Of a stretch of 64,000 nucleotides of DNA, positions 51,417 to 59,575 are shown in pieces; position 1 is the stretch's first letter; each line of letters begins with the position of its first letter. The notes beneath the pieces are model-generated. The model saw nothing but the letters and a program-made list of their open reading frames with translations. It searched no databases and had not been told where the DNA came from. Source of the DNA: Alphaproteobacteria bacterium. GTDB lineage: Bacteria > Pseudomonadota > Alphaproteobacteria > MPNO01 > UBA2964. The DNA lies in the NCBI GenBank assembly GCA_012103315.1, contig WLWZ01000001.1:558001-622000 (forward strand), in the 5' to 3' direction. A program made the translations under genes and the position numbers.

Positions 51417-52373
51417 ATGTTGCCAAGCCGTGAGACCATTGTCGTCATCATTACCTTCGCCTTGCTGGCGATAGTCCCCTTTATTGCCTCCATTACGGAA
51501 GTGCCGTTTTATCTCGATCTCGGTCGCCGGATGATGATCCTGGCCATTGGCGCGCTGAGCCTCAATCTCATCATGGGATATGGCGGGATGATCAGTTTTG
51601 GTCATGCTGTATTTGTTGGTATCGGTGCCTACGTGATCGGTATTTGTACTGAACACGAACTCGTCAACGGCTTCATCCAGTGGCCCTTGGCGTTGTTGGC
51701 TTGTGCGGTCTTCGCCTTTATTTTTGGCGCCATTAGTTTGAGGACACGGGGCGTCTATTTCATCATGATAACGCTGGCTTTGGCCCAGATGATGTATTTC
51801 CTCGGTGTTAGTCTTGATCGCTATGGTGGGGACGACGGGCTGCCGCTTGCAGAAACAAGTGATTTCTCGGGTCTGATTGACCTAAGTGAGAAATCAAGCC
51901 TGTATTATTTGATCTTTGTTTTGTTGCTTCTGTGTCTTTGGATTTGTAAACGGCTGATCAACTCACGTTTCGGCATGGTTATTCAGGGTGCGCGCTCTAA
52001 TGAGGCACGCATGCAGGCTATTGGTTTTCCGACTTACCGCTATCAATTAACGGCCTTCGTCATTGCAGGTGTCATGGCGGGCCTTGCAGGAATCCTGCTC
52101 GCCAATCACACCGAGTTCGTCAACCCAGACATGATGCACTGGACCCGATCTGGCGACCTAATCATCATGGTCTTGCTCGGCGGAATGGGGAGCCTGGCAG
52201 GACCAATCGTTGGTGCGTTGGTCTTTATCTTGTTGGAAGAAGCGTTGTCGGGTATTACCGAATATTGGCAGCTGATTTTTGGTCCATTCTTGATTCTCGT
52301 CGTATTGTTTGCGCGTGGTGGATTACTTGGCTTCCTTGAGAAACGACAGTCATCGGAGGACGACGATGGCTGA
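51417..52373 (+). CDS. livM: branched-chain amino acid-type ABC permease LivM
   Basis: A 318-residue permease with about nine membrane segments. LSLNLIMGYGGMISFGHAVFVGIGAYV near residue 40 and GARSNEARMQAIGFPTYRYQLTAFVIAGVMAGLAGILLANHTEFVNPDMMHW near 195 are typical. It forms the channel with LivH. Its stop overlaps livG by 8 bases. Confidence 0.93.
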   Translation: MLPSRETIVVIITFALLAIVPFIASITEVPFYLDLGRRMMILAIGALSLNLIMGYGGMISFGHAVFVGIGAYVIGICTEHELVNGFIQWPLALLACAVFAFIFGAISLRTRGVYFIMITLALAQMMYFLGVSLDRYGGDDGLPLAETSDFSGLIDLSEKSSLYYLIFVLLLLCLWICKRLINSRFGMVIQGARSNEARMQAIGFPTYRYQLTAFVIAGVMAGLAGILLANHTEFVNPDMMHWTRSGDLIIMVLLGGMGSLAGPIVGALVFILLEEALSGITEYWQLIFGPFLILVVLFARGGLLGFLEKRQSSEDDDG

Positions 52374-53124
52374 TGCTCTTTTGAAAGTTGAAGACCTTCG
52401 CAAAAGCTTTGGTGGTGTCCTGGCTACAGACAATTTGTCACTGTCGGTAGAGACGGGGAAGATTCATGCGGTTATCGGTCCTAACGGTGCGGGCAAAACG
52501 ACCTTGATAGCCCAACTCGCTGGTGCTCTCGATTCGGATTCTGGACGTATTGTCTTTGACAACGAAGATATTTCTAAGTTGGCGCCGCCAGCGCGTTCGC
52601 GTCGCGGGATTGCCAGAACATTTCAGATCACCAGTATTTTTCATGTGTTCACGGCGTTGGAAAATGTCGCTCTGGCCGTCCAAGCGCATGATGGACATTC
52701 TTTCCGGTTTTGGCGTGCGGCACGAGACGAGGCTCGACTGAATGAACCAGCTCAGGCTGCTTTGGAAACAGTTGGTCTTGCGGATCGCGCGAATATCACA
52801 GTGCGGAATCTGTCACACGGAGAGCATCGTCAACTGGAAATCGCGATGGCGTTGGCGACCAAGCCGAAACTTTTGCTGTTGGATGAACCAATGGCTGGGA
52901 TGGGTGCCGAAGAGTCGCAAAAGATGGTGTCGATCCTCAATAGGCTGAAGGGGGATCACACTGTCCTGTTAATCGAGCACGACATGGATGCGGTGTTCGC
53001 GCTGGCTGATCAGATCACCGTGCTGGTTTATGGCAAGTCAATCGTGTCAGGGACCCCTGATGCAATCCGTGCCAATGAAGAAGTGCGAACGGCTTATCTT
53101 GGCGAAGAGGGGGCGGCCAACTGA
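52366..53124 (+). CDS. livG: branched-chain amino acid-type ABC ATPase LivG
   Basis: ATG 52366, with GGAGGA just upstream, gives 252 residues; the track's start at 52309 lies within livM. It shows Walker A GPNGAGKT at 38-45, the LivG-type GIARTFQITSIFHVFTALENV, signature LSHGEHRQLEIAMALA and Walker B LLLLDEPMAGM. It forms a heterodimer with LivF to drive import. Confidence 0.93.
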   Translation: MADALLKVEDLRKSFGGVLATDNLSLSVETGKIHAVIGPNGAGKTTLIAQLAGALDSDSGRIVFDNEDISKLAPPARSRRGIARTFQITSIFHVFTALENVALAVQAHDGHSFRFWRAARDEARLNEPAQAALETVGLADRANITVRNLSHGEHRQLEIAMALATKPKLLLLDEPMAGMGAEESQKMVSILNRLKGDHTVLLIEHDMDAVFALADQITVLVYGKSIVSGTPDAIRANEEVRTAYLGEEGAAN

Positions 53125-53825
53125 TGCTTAAAGTTGACGCTATTGAATCTTCTTACGGTACAAGCCAGGTACTGTTTGGCATGACTCTGGAAGTCAATGC
53201 CGGAGAAGTAGTTACCTTGATGGGCCGCAACGGGATGGGCAAGACGACAACCATTCGTTCGATTATGGGGTTAATGCAGCCCCATGGCGGGTCGATTTCC
53301 TTTGAAGGTAAAAGAATTTCCGACCTGCCATCTCATCAGATCGCAAAATTGGGCATCGGATTGGTCCCTGAGGGGAGACAAATTTTTCCTAATTTGACGG
53401 TACGGGAAAACTTGATTGCGACTGCGCATAATTCTTCCGGAAATTCTAACCCTTGGATATTGGAGAAGGTTCTCGCACGGTTTCCGTCCCTGGAGGCAAG
53501 AATAAATGGCATGGGGAACGAACTATCAGGCGGCGAACAACAGATGCTGGCTATTGGCCGGGCGTTAATGACGAATCCTAAATTGTTGATCCTAGATGAA
53601 GCAACAGAAGGATTAGCGCCACAAATCCGTACGGAAATATGGCAGTGCTTGGAAGATCTAAAAGGGCAAGGGCAATCTATTCTGGTGATTGATAAGAATG
53701 TCGCTGCGCTGACCCGAATTGCTGATCGGCATAACATAATCGAAAAAGGCCAGGTTGTTTGGTCCGATACCTCAGAGGCGCTACTAGCGCAACCTGAAAT
53801 TCAGCATCAATATCTCGGTGTTTAA
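53124..53825 (+). CDS. livF: branched-chain amino acid-type ABC ATPase LivF
   Basis: A 233-residue ATPase with Walker A GRNGMGKT at 34-41, GIGLVPEGRQIFPNLTVRENL, signature LSGGEQQMLAIGRALMTNPKLLILDEATEGLAP, matching LivF. The ATG overlaps the livG stop by one base (TGATG). It is the last gene of the five-gene operon. Confidence 0.93.
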   Translation: MLKVDAIESSYGTSQVLFGMTLEVNAGEVVTLMGRNGMGKTTTIRSIMGLMQPHGGSISFEGKRISDLPSHQIAKLGIGLVPEGRQIFPNLTVRENLIATAHNSSGNSNPWILEKVLARFPSLEARINGMGNELSGGEQQMLAIGRALMTNPKLLILDEATEGLAPQIRTEIWQCLEDLKGQGQSILVIDKNVAALTRIADRHNIIEKGQVVWSDTSEALLAQPEIQHQYLGV

Positions 53826-53840
53826 ATAACCCAAAATAGA

Positions 53841-53870
53841 AAAAGGCGCCCTGTTTCCAGAGCGCCTTTC
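53841..53870. terminator. bidirectional terminator between livF and the dctP gene
   Basis: AAAGGCGC pairs with GCGCCTTT around a 12-base loop. The left side is flanked by a run of A and the right side by T, so the same hairpin can end rightward livF transcripts and leftward dctP transcripts, whose stops are both within 40 bases. Confidence 0.82.
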
Positions 53871-53905
53871 CCGTACATCACGCAATTTGCGTAATTAAAC
53901 CGTAA

Positions 53906-54895
53906 CTACTTAAGAAGGTATTTCTTCAACTGTGCAAATACCTTTGGATCGATCTTCTTTGCTGCGGCGGCCCACGTCGAACCCATAACGGTCTTCGTAA
54001 AAGCGGCGCCGGTAGCACCCTGAAAATCGACAACCTTCACACCATCGGCGAAGACTTTCTTGTTATCTGCGTCAGCAAGCTTACGCATATAGGGTGTACT
54101 GGCGATCTCAAATTTGAGACCCCAAGCATCGATATAGTCTTTCTCTTTCTTGGTCAGCTTGTTGTAGACATCAAGATTGATGGCAGCAGTAGTTGACGAA
54201 CGCCAGAATCCTGGTCCGACGCGATACTTGATGTATTTGGTCCAACCATAACGATGGATGCCACCTTCAGGCCATGCGAGGCCTTTAACAACACCGCGTT
54301 CGAGTGAAGTGTATACATCACCGGGTGAGATGTTGATCGGCACGGCACCCATTGCCTTCATGAACGGATGGTAAAGTGCGGTAGACCGCATCTTGTAACC
54401 CTTCAGGCTAAGGCCAGTTTTTGCATCTTTCCTCGGCGGATCGATGAGATAAATGTGGAAGTTACCGGAGTTATAAAACGGATGAGCCAGAAGCCGAGAA
54501 TTCAGACCATCTTTCCAGCATTTCTGAAGAACCTCCCAGCCACCATTTTTACGGATAACCGACTGAGGTTGCGTGGAAAGTGCAACAACCCGCGCGCATG
54601 GGACCAAGCCAGCGTAATATCCGCTAGGGCCAAACATCATATCGATGACGCCTCGTTTCAGAGCGGCACCCTGTTTGCGGTTTGGAATGACTTCTGGGCC
54701 ACCTTTGTAATTAAGGGTAACGGCGCCCTTGGCTTTGTTCATTGGTGTGTGCATTAAGTCAAAATAAGCAACAACCTGATCATGCGTACGTGTCAGACTT
54801 GTTGTCACATTCAGCTTTGCCGCTTCAGCAGCACCCGCCAACATGGCGACTGCTGATATACCGACAGCAAGGCTAGAAATTTTCAAATTACTCAT
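53906..54895 (-). CDS. dctP: TRAP transporter substrate-binding protein DctP, third
   Basis: A 329-residue binding protein with a signal peptide cleaved near AEA-AK (residue 25). YKGGPEVIPNRKQGAALKRGVIDMMFGPSGYYAGLVP and GYKMRSTALYHPFMKAMGAVPINISPGDVYTSLERGV give the TRAP family; the arginine of KMRS is the carboxylate anchor. It is divergent from the other two and has its own distal partner permeases at 56103-57928, with a TauD gene between. It is monocistronic and leftward. Confidence 0.92.
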   Translation of the reverse strand: MSNLKISSLAVGISAVAMLAGAAEAAKLNVTTSLTRTHDQVVAYFDLMHTPMNKAKGAVTLNYKGGPEVIPNRKQGAALKRGVIDMMFGPSGYYAGLVPCARVVALSTQPQSVIRKNGGWEVLQKCWKDGLNSRLLAHPFYNSGNFHIYLIDPPRKDAKTGLSLKGYKMRSTALYHPFMKAMGAVPINISPGDVYTSLERGVVKGLAWPEGGIHRYGWTKYIKYRVGPGFWRSSTTAAINLDVYNKLTKKEKDYIDAWGLKFEIASTPYMRKLADADNKKVFADGVKVVDFQGATGAAFTKTVMGSTWAAAAKKIDPKVFAQLKKYLLK

Positions 54896-54962
54896 AAATT
54901 TTCTCCCTTCACTCTTCTGGTATGTGCTCGTAAAAATTCAGCGCCGACACTTCACCCGGCGG

Positions 54963-54976
54963 TGACATTTTTGTCA
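54963..54976. promoter_or_regulatory. inverted repeat TGACA-N4-TGTCA upstream of dctP
   Basis: TGACATTTTTGTCA is a perfect palindrome with a 4-base spacer. It lies 68 bases before the dctP start and contains a leftward TTGACA, a possible -35 element, so a bound repressor would block it. The half-site resembles operators of GntR-type regulators. Confidence 0.4.
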
Positions 54977-55087
54977 ATAATCGATTTGGGTTTTAGGGGA
55001 TACGACTACTCCTCCGTAATTAGGGTCTCTAAAACGGTATGAATCAAATGTGGCGATATTGAGGCTCGTTGTCGTGGGGCAATTTTG

Positions 55088-55924
55088 CTAAGCCGCTATC
55101 AAAGGCGCGCCCTCGATCATGCCACGTTTAAGAAGACGGCGCTCCGTTTCAGAAAAATCTGTCCGCGCGTGGGTTGAACAGCGGTTGTCCCACACCAGGA
55201 AATCACCTGGTTGCCAGATATGTTCGTAAACGACCGAAGGGTGCTCGGCGTAAGGAATGATCTCTGTAATTAGAGCCTTGGCTTCGTCCTGAGGCATGCC
55301 TTCGAATGTTGCTGACATTAGCCGGTTAACGTAAAGAGCTTCGCGACCGGTATCTGGATGTCGAACAACAGCGGGGTGCCATGCGTGTTTAACTTTGCCC
55401 AACTCACTAAGGTCAGGTTGGTTGGTTTCCTGATAATCAAATATTTGCATGACACGTTTGCCCTTGATGGCTTTCTTCAGCTCATCAGGCAGGAGGTCAT
55501 AGGCCCCGTACATATTGGCGAATTTAGTGTTGCCGCCTGTTTTGGGAACTTCTACCGAATATAGAAATGTTGCTTTATGGGGTACATCGACAAATGCCAT
55601 GTCGTGATGAAACCACATCTCGCCATCTGGCAAAGAGCCGATTGGCTCACCGTTCTTTCGGATATTCGAGACCAACATAATATAGGGGTCAGTTTCCTGG
55701 CGACGGTCAGCCGGTCTTGATCTAGCGCCAAGCGGCCCAATCCAGTCACTGCTGGATAGTAATTCTACGTCCGAAATAGTTTGATTGCGGAATAGGATGA
55801 GCACATGCTCATGCCAGGCTTTTAGCAGTTCCTGTTGAATATCAGTGGAAATTGGTTGGCTTAGATCGACGCCAAGAATTTCTGCGCCTATCGCCGGGGA
55901 CAGGGGGACGATTTCAACTGACAT
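55088..55924 (-). CDS. TauD/TfdA family 2-oxoglutarate dioxygenase
   Basis: A 278-residue Fe(II)/2-oxoglutarate oxygenase. The metal triad is His106-x-Asp108 (WFHHDMAFVD) and His252 in WDNRCSTHARTDFSETERRL, whose following arginine binds 2-oxoglutarate. TauD, TfdA and alkylsulfatase relatives hydroxylate a carbon next to a sulfonate, ether or sulfate. It has the same orientation as dctP (192 bases downstream of it) and diverges from the permeases, so the transported acid is probably its substrate. Confidence 0.92.
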   Translation of the reverse strand: MSVEIVPLSPAIGAEILGVDLSQPISTDIQQELLKAWHEHVLILFRNQTISDVELLSSSDWIGPLGARSRPADRRQETDPYIMLVSNIRKNGEPIGSLPDGEMWFHHDMAFVDVPHKATFLYSVEVPKTGGNTKFANMYGAYDLLPDELKKAIKGKRVMQIFDYQETNQPDLSELGKVKHAWHPAVVRHPDTGREALYVNRLMSATFEGMPQDEAKALITEIIPYAEHPSVVYEHIWQPGDFLVWDNRCSTHARTDFSETERRLLKRGMIEGAPLIAA

Positions 55925-56102
55925 TGGCGTGACTCCATCTGACCAGATTGAGGCGTAGTTTAGGCTCTAAAAATGCCAATCTTCAATGGTTGATAGGATA
56001 ATCGAACGGCGAATCGTTGATAAAGCGGTTATAGCCGTTGAGTCTGTCGGTGTTTTCGTCCTTAATAGCGCCAATAAAATTTAATAAGGTGGGGGTTTCA
56101 CC

Positions 56103-56615
56103 GTGGATGCTATCTCAAACGGATACAATAAAATGCTGCATGGCATGGCGTCATTAGCGGGTGTCGCTATATTTTCGGCATTTGTGATGATTGTCGTCGA
56201 TGTGCTTATGCGCATTACCGGCTTAGAGCCATTTATTTTTATTTTGACGACAGTTGAATATATTTTGCTCTGGTTCACGATGCTGGCGGCGCCTTATTTG
56301 CTGCGTCTCAAAGCCCATGTCTTTATTGATGCCGTCACCCAGTTCTTGCCCCCAAAGATAAAATACGCCGTCGCGAAATTGGTCTATCTGCTCGGTATCA
56401 TCGCCTGCTGCATTTACGGTTATCATCTTGTTATTTTGCTAATTGAGGCGCTGCAATCTGGCGAGTTGGATATGCGGAGTTTCGAAATCCCGATTTGGAT
56501 CCTATTTTTGCCGATGCCATTCTGTTTCTTTATGTGCGCGATAGAGTTCGTTCGGTATCTGGTCGGGATCGACGATATGTATAGTCAATCAATTGAAGCG
56601 CGGGATAACGTCTGA
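56103..56615 (+). CDS. dctQ: TRAP transporter small permease DctQ, second
   Basis: A 170-residue membrane protein with a GTG start behind GGTGGGG and four hydrophobic segments (MASLAGVAIFSAFVMIVVDVLMRI, YILLWFTMLAAPYLLRLKAH, LVYLLGIIACCIYGYHLVIL, ILFLPMPFCFFMCAIEFVRYLV). It resembles the first DctQ in layout. It overlaps dctM by one base (TGATG). Its binding protein is encoded on the other side of the TauD gene. Confidence 0.9.
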   Translation: MDAISNGYNKMLHGMASLAGVAIFSAFVMIVVDVLMRITGLEPFIFILTTVEYILLWFTMLAAPYLLRLKAHVFIDAVTQFLPPKIKYAVAKLVYLLGIIACCIYGYHLVILLIEALQSGELDMRSFEIPIWILFLPMPFCFFMCAIEFVRYLVGIDDMYSQSIEARDNV

Positions 56616-57928
56616 TGGAATGGTACTGGGCTCTAGCCACCCTTATCGGGATGGTGATTTTTTTCATGGCGTTGGGCGTTCCCGTCGCATTCACTTTTAT
56701 TATCACCAACATCATTGGCGTCATTATATTCTATGGCAGCACCGCTGGCTGGATTCAGATCGCTGATAATTCGACGCAGCTGATAACGCGATTTACGCTC
56801 GGGCCGGTCCCGATGTTTATCATGATGGGGGCACTGTTTTTCCATACAGGGCTGGCCATCAGGGTATTCGATGGGCTCGATGTTCTGTTCGGTAAATTGC
56901 CGGGCCGCTTGTGTTTCTTGACCGTTGCTGGCGGTTCCCTGTTCTCGACACTGACCGGGTCCAGTATGGCGAATACCGCGATGCTTGGCTCCTTGATGGT
57001 GCCGGAAATGCAGAAGCGCGGCTATAACTGGCAAATGTCGATGGGGCCAATTTTAGGGACGGGCGGTTTGGCCATGATTATCCCGCCTTCGGCACTTGGC
57101 GTGTTGCTGGCGTCGGTGGCGAGTATTGATGTCGGCAAACTCCTAATCGCCGGTTTTATCCCCGGATTTGTTTTGGCAGGTCTGTACTCGATTATGATCT
57201 TGCTGCAACTGAAGTTGAGGCCGGAATCCGCTCCAGCATACGATGTCGAAATGCCACCGATGATGGAACGCGTCAAATTGGTTTGCGTCAATATTCTGCC
57301 AATGGGCATCATTGTCTTTATGGTGGTTGGTTTCATCATTCTTGGGTGGGCAACCCCTACTGAAGCCGCTGCCTTTGGCGTCTTTGGCGTCATCATTGTG
57401 GCGACAGGTTTCCGCGTGCTGACGTATACCGCCATAAAGACTGCGGTGGAAGCGACGGTAAAAGTTGGGGCGATGGTTTTCTTTATCATCATGAGCTCGA
57501 CGGTCTTCAGTCAGCTTCTGGCCTTCTCCGGCGCGAGTGCGGGGCTCTTAAAATGGGCGATCAGTTTCGAGATTTCGAAATACTGGGTCCTCCTATTGAT
57601 GTTCTTTATCCTAATTGCCCTTGGCATGTTCATGGATGCGACGTCGATGATGCTGATTACGGTTCCGATCTTCTTCCCACTCGCGGAACAACTCGGTTTC
57701 GATCTGATCTGGTTCGGTCTATTCGTTCTGATGACATTTGAAATGGCGGGGACGACACCGCCATTCGGGCTCTTGTTATATGTTATGCTGGGTGTGGCGC
57801 CGAAAGGTACGACACTGTATCAGGTGGCCGCTTCGGCGTTCCCATTCTTGGTATGTGATGCCATTCTGATCCTGATGATGGTTCAGTGGCCCCAAATTGC
57901 CCTTTGGTTACCGAGTCTCATGGGGTAA
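56615..57928 (+). CDS. dctM: TRAP transporter large permease DctM, second
   Basis: A 437-residue permease, the same length as the one at 40939 and sharing FMALGVPVAFTFIITNIIGV, GGSLFSTLTGSSMANTAMLGSLMVPEMQKRGYNW, LGTGGLAMIIPPSALGVLLASVASIDVGKLLIAGF and FEMAGTTPPFGLLLYVMLG. The two are clear paralogues. It forms the transport channel with DctQ and receives substrate from the binding protein at 53906. Confidence 0.93.
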   Translation: MEWYWALATLIGMVIFFMALGVPVAFTFIITNIIGVIIFYGSTAGWIQIADNSTQLITRFTLGPVPMFIMMGALFFHTGLAIRVFDGLDVLFGKLPGRLCFLTVAGGSLFSTLTGSSMANTAMLGSLMVPEMQKRGYNWQMSMGPILGTGGLAMIIPPSALGVLLASVASIDVGKLLIAGFIPGFVLAGLYSIMILLQLKLRPESAPAYDVEMPPMMERVKLVCVNILPMGIIVFMVVGFIILGWATPTEAAAFGVFGVIIVATGFRVLTYTAIKTAVEATVKVGAMVFFIIMSSTVFSQLLAFSGASAGLLKWAISFEISKYWVLLLMFFILIALGMFMDATSMMLITVPIFFPLAEQLGFDLIWFGLFVLMTFEMAGTTPPFGLLLYVMLGVAPKGTTLYQVAASAFPFLVCDAILILMMVQWPQIALWLPSLMG

Positions 57929-58242
57929 CTCCACGTTTCTTTTTGTTCGAGCAATGGCGCCCCTGTGGCGCCATTGTTGTATCCGGCACTTACCAGCGGT
58001 AACGCCGAATTGACACCATTTGATTGGTCGTAATGTACCGTCAGGTTCATAAAAAATAGATCAGATCGCGGCCTGTTACGGACATCAGTTTCTCCGGAGC
58101 CCCACGCGATATTCCGGAGATTAGTTCGTATAGACCAGCCCCTCACAGGCAATCGGTCTGCTACTCGCGGGTCCGGGCCTATTTGGTCCGAACCCGCATT
58201 TTCCCATCGCTCAGTTTTGCGATGCAAAAGAGGACGGAAAGC
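57929..58242 (+). promoter_or_regulatory. 314-base intergenic region with three hairpins, upstream of cytochrome P460
   Basis: No gene is credible here. It holds a perfect 10-bp hairpin just after dctM (57952-57976), the inverted repeat TCTCCGGA-N14-TCCGGAGA (58091-58120) and a hairpin with ATTTT tail (58167-58200) 46 bases before the P460 start. The last may be a leader terminator or attenuator. I see no convincing promoter consensus. Confidence 0.5.
57952..57976 (+). terminator. hairpin terminator of the second TRAP operon
   Basis: CAATGGCGCC pairs perfectly with GGCGCCATTG around a 5-base loop, 23 bases after the dctM stop. The following TTGTATCC is a weak T-tract, so efficiency is uncertain. 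Confidence 0.65.
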
Positions 58243-58863
58243 ATGGTGTTTCGCTGGATCACCTGCGTCGTTGGACTTGGAATGGCATACGTGGCGACAT
58301 CACTTGACGCGCAGGAAAAAGATACGCGTTCGAGCACTCATATGATGATCTCTGACCCGGCTTCACTAAAAGGCGATCGGGCCGAGGCCGTATATCAATC
58401 GATCAAAGACACATTGCGACAACAATATATGAACTCAGGAGACCCTGTAACGGCCGCTTTTCAGGCTTGGCGGCGGCCAAACCGAGAACCGTACCGTTCG
58501 GGTGTTCATGGTCAGCGCTTCGTTAATCATTATGCCAACGACGTGGCGCAGGATTATGGGGTCTTTAAATCCGGGAAGCCATTTCCTGAAGGGTCCATCA
58601 TCGTAAAGGACAGCTTCGCGGTGACAGAAACAGGTGAGGTTATGTCGGGCCCCATGTTTCTCATCGAAAAAAAGGAAAAGGGGTTTAATCCGTCGTCAAA
58701 AGACTGGCTGTTTATGATGATTAAACCGGATGGCGAGATCGTTGGCATAACGAATGGGCCCGGCGCGTCTAAAGTACGATTCTGTGCGAACTGTCATAAC
58801 CAGGCACCGGACGGACAGGACCAGCTTTATTTTTTGCCGAAGTCCGTACGTCGGTATAACTAG
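58243..58863 (+). CDS. cytochrome P460 family heme protein
   Basis: ATG 58243, behind AGGACGGA, gives 206 residues with a signal peptide (VFRWITCVVGLGMAYVATSLDA). Near the C-terminus CANCHNQAP is the c-heme motif (181-185), and the preceding IVKDSFAVTETGEVMSGPMFLIEKKEKGFNPSSKDWLFMMIKPDGEIVG matches cytochrome P460, where a lysine cross-links to the heme. P460 oxidises hydroxylamine or, in some members, nitric oxide. The gene stands alone with no nitrification genes nearby, so detoxification is the likelier role. Confidence 0.85.
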   Translation: MVFRWITCVVGLGMAYVATSLDAQEKDTRSSTHMMISDPASLKGDRAEAVYQSIKDTLRQQYMNSGDPVTAAFQAWRRPNREPYRSGVHGQRFVNHYANDVAQDYGVFKSGKPFPEGSIIVKDSFAVTETGEVMSGPMFLIEKKEKGFNPSSKDWLFMMIKPDGEIVGITNGPGASKVRFCANCHNQAPDGQDQLYFLPKSVRRYN

Positions 58864-58888
58864 TTTTAATTTGCGTTAGCAACAGAGA

Positions 58889-59542
58889 ATGCCAGAATCC
58901 AAAATTCATAATTTGTTTCCGACGCCACTTTGGGTGGTTGATTTTGAAAAAGATGTTTTTACGTCGGTAAATCAGGAAATTGAATCCGGGCTTGAAACGT
59001 TGATTGAAAGCCGTCCTGAAGTCCCATCGGGAGGTACACTGCAGACTGATACGGATCTTTATGAGTTTGAGGAGTTTGCCGAGATAGCGGCGTTGATTGG
59101 AACATCGGTTAAAGGGGCGCTGGATTTTCTGAGTATTAAAGAGCCATTTGAAATCACAGGAATGTGGGCCAATATCAATCCTGTCGGGGGTGTTAACACG
59201 CCGCATACTCATCCCAACAATTATCTGTCTGGGGTATATTACGTACGAACTGACGATGGGTCAGATCAGATATTTTTTGCTGACCCCAGGCCGCCTGCTT
59301 CTGTTGTTTCACCACCGGTAGAGGAAGACAATATCTATACCGGCAACGAAGCATCCGTAGAAGCCAAGATTGGTAGGTTGATTATGTTTCCCGCCTGGTT
59401 GACGCATGGTGTGCCGGCCAACCGGTCAGGAAAAGACCGCATTAGTATAAGTTTTAACATCATGTTTCCCGCTTTCGGTGACCGAATGAGTAAACCAAAA
59501 TGGTCGCCGACCCTGCAATTACAGCGCACGTCACACTCATAA
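58889..59542 (+). CDS. 2OG-Fe(II) oxygenase family protein (TIGR02466-type)
   Basis: A 217-residue cytoplasmic protein. The N-terminal NLFPTPLWVVDFEKDV and the metal region GVNTPHTHPNNYLSGVYYVRT (His106, His108), followed by FPAWLTHGVPANRSGKDRISISFN (His173, Arg184), match a group of putative 2-oxoglutarate oxygenases. The metal motif looks like HTH rather than HxD. The substrate is unknown. It follows P460 by 25 bases in the same direction and may be transcribed with it. Confidence 0.83.
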   Translation: MPESKIHNLFPTPLWVVDFEKDVFTSVNQEIESGLETLIESRPEVPSGGTLQTDTDLYEFEEFAEIAALIGTSVKGALDFLSIKEPFEITGMWANINPVGGVNTPHTHPNNYLSGVYYVRTDDGSDQIFFADPRPPASVVSPPVEEDNIYTGNEASVEAKIGRLIMFPAWLTHGVPANRSGKDRISISFNIMFPAFGDRMSKPKWSPTLQLQRTSHS

Positions 59543-59575
59543 ATCTAGCGTTACTATGATGGGAAAGTCGGGGGA

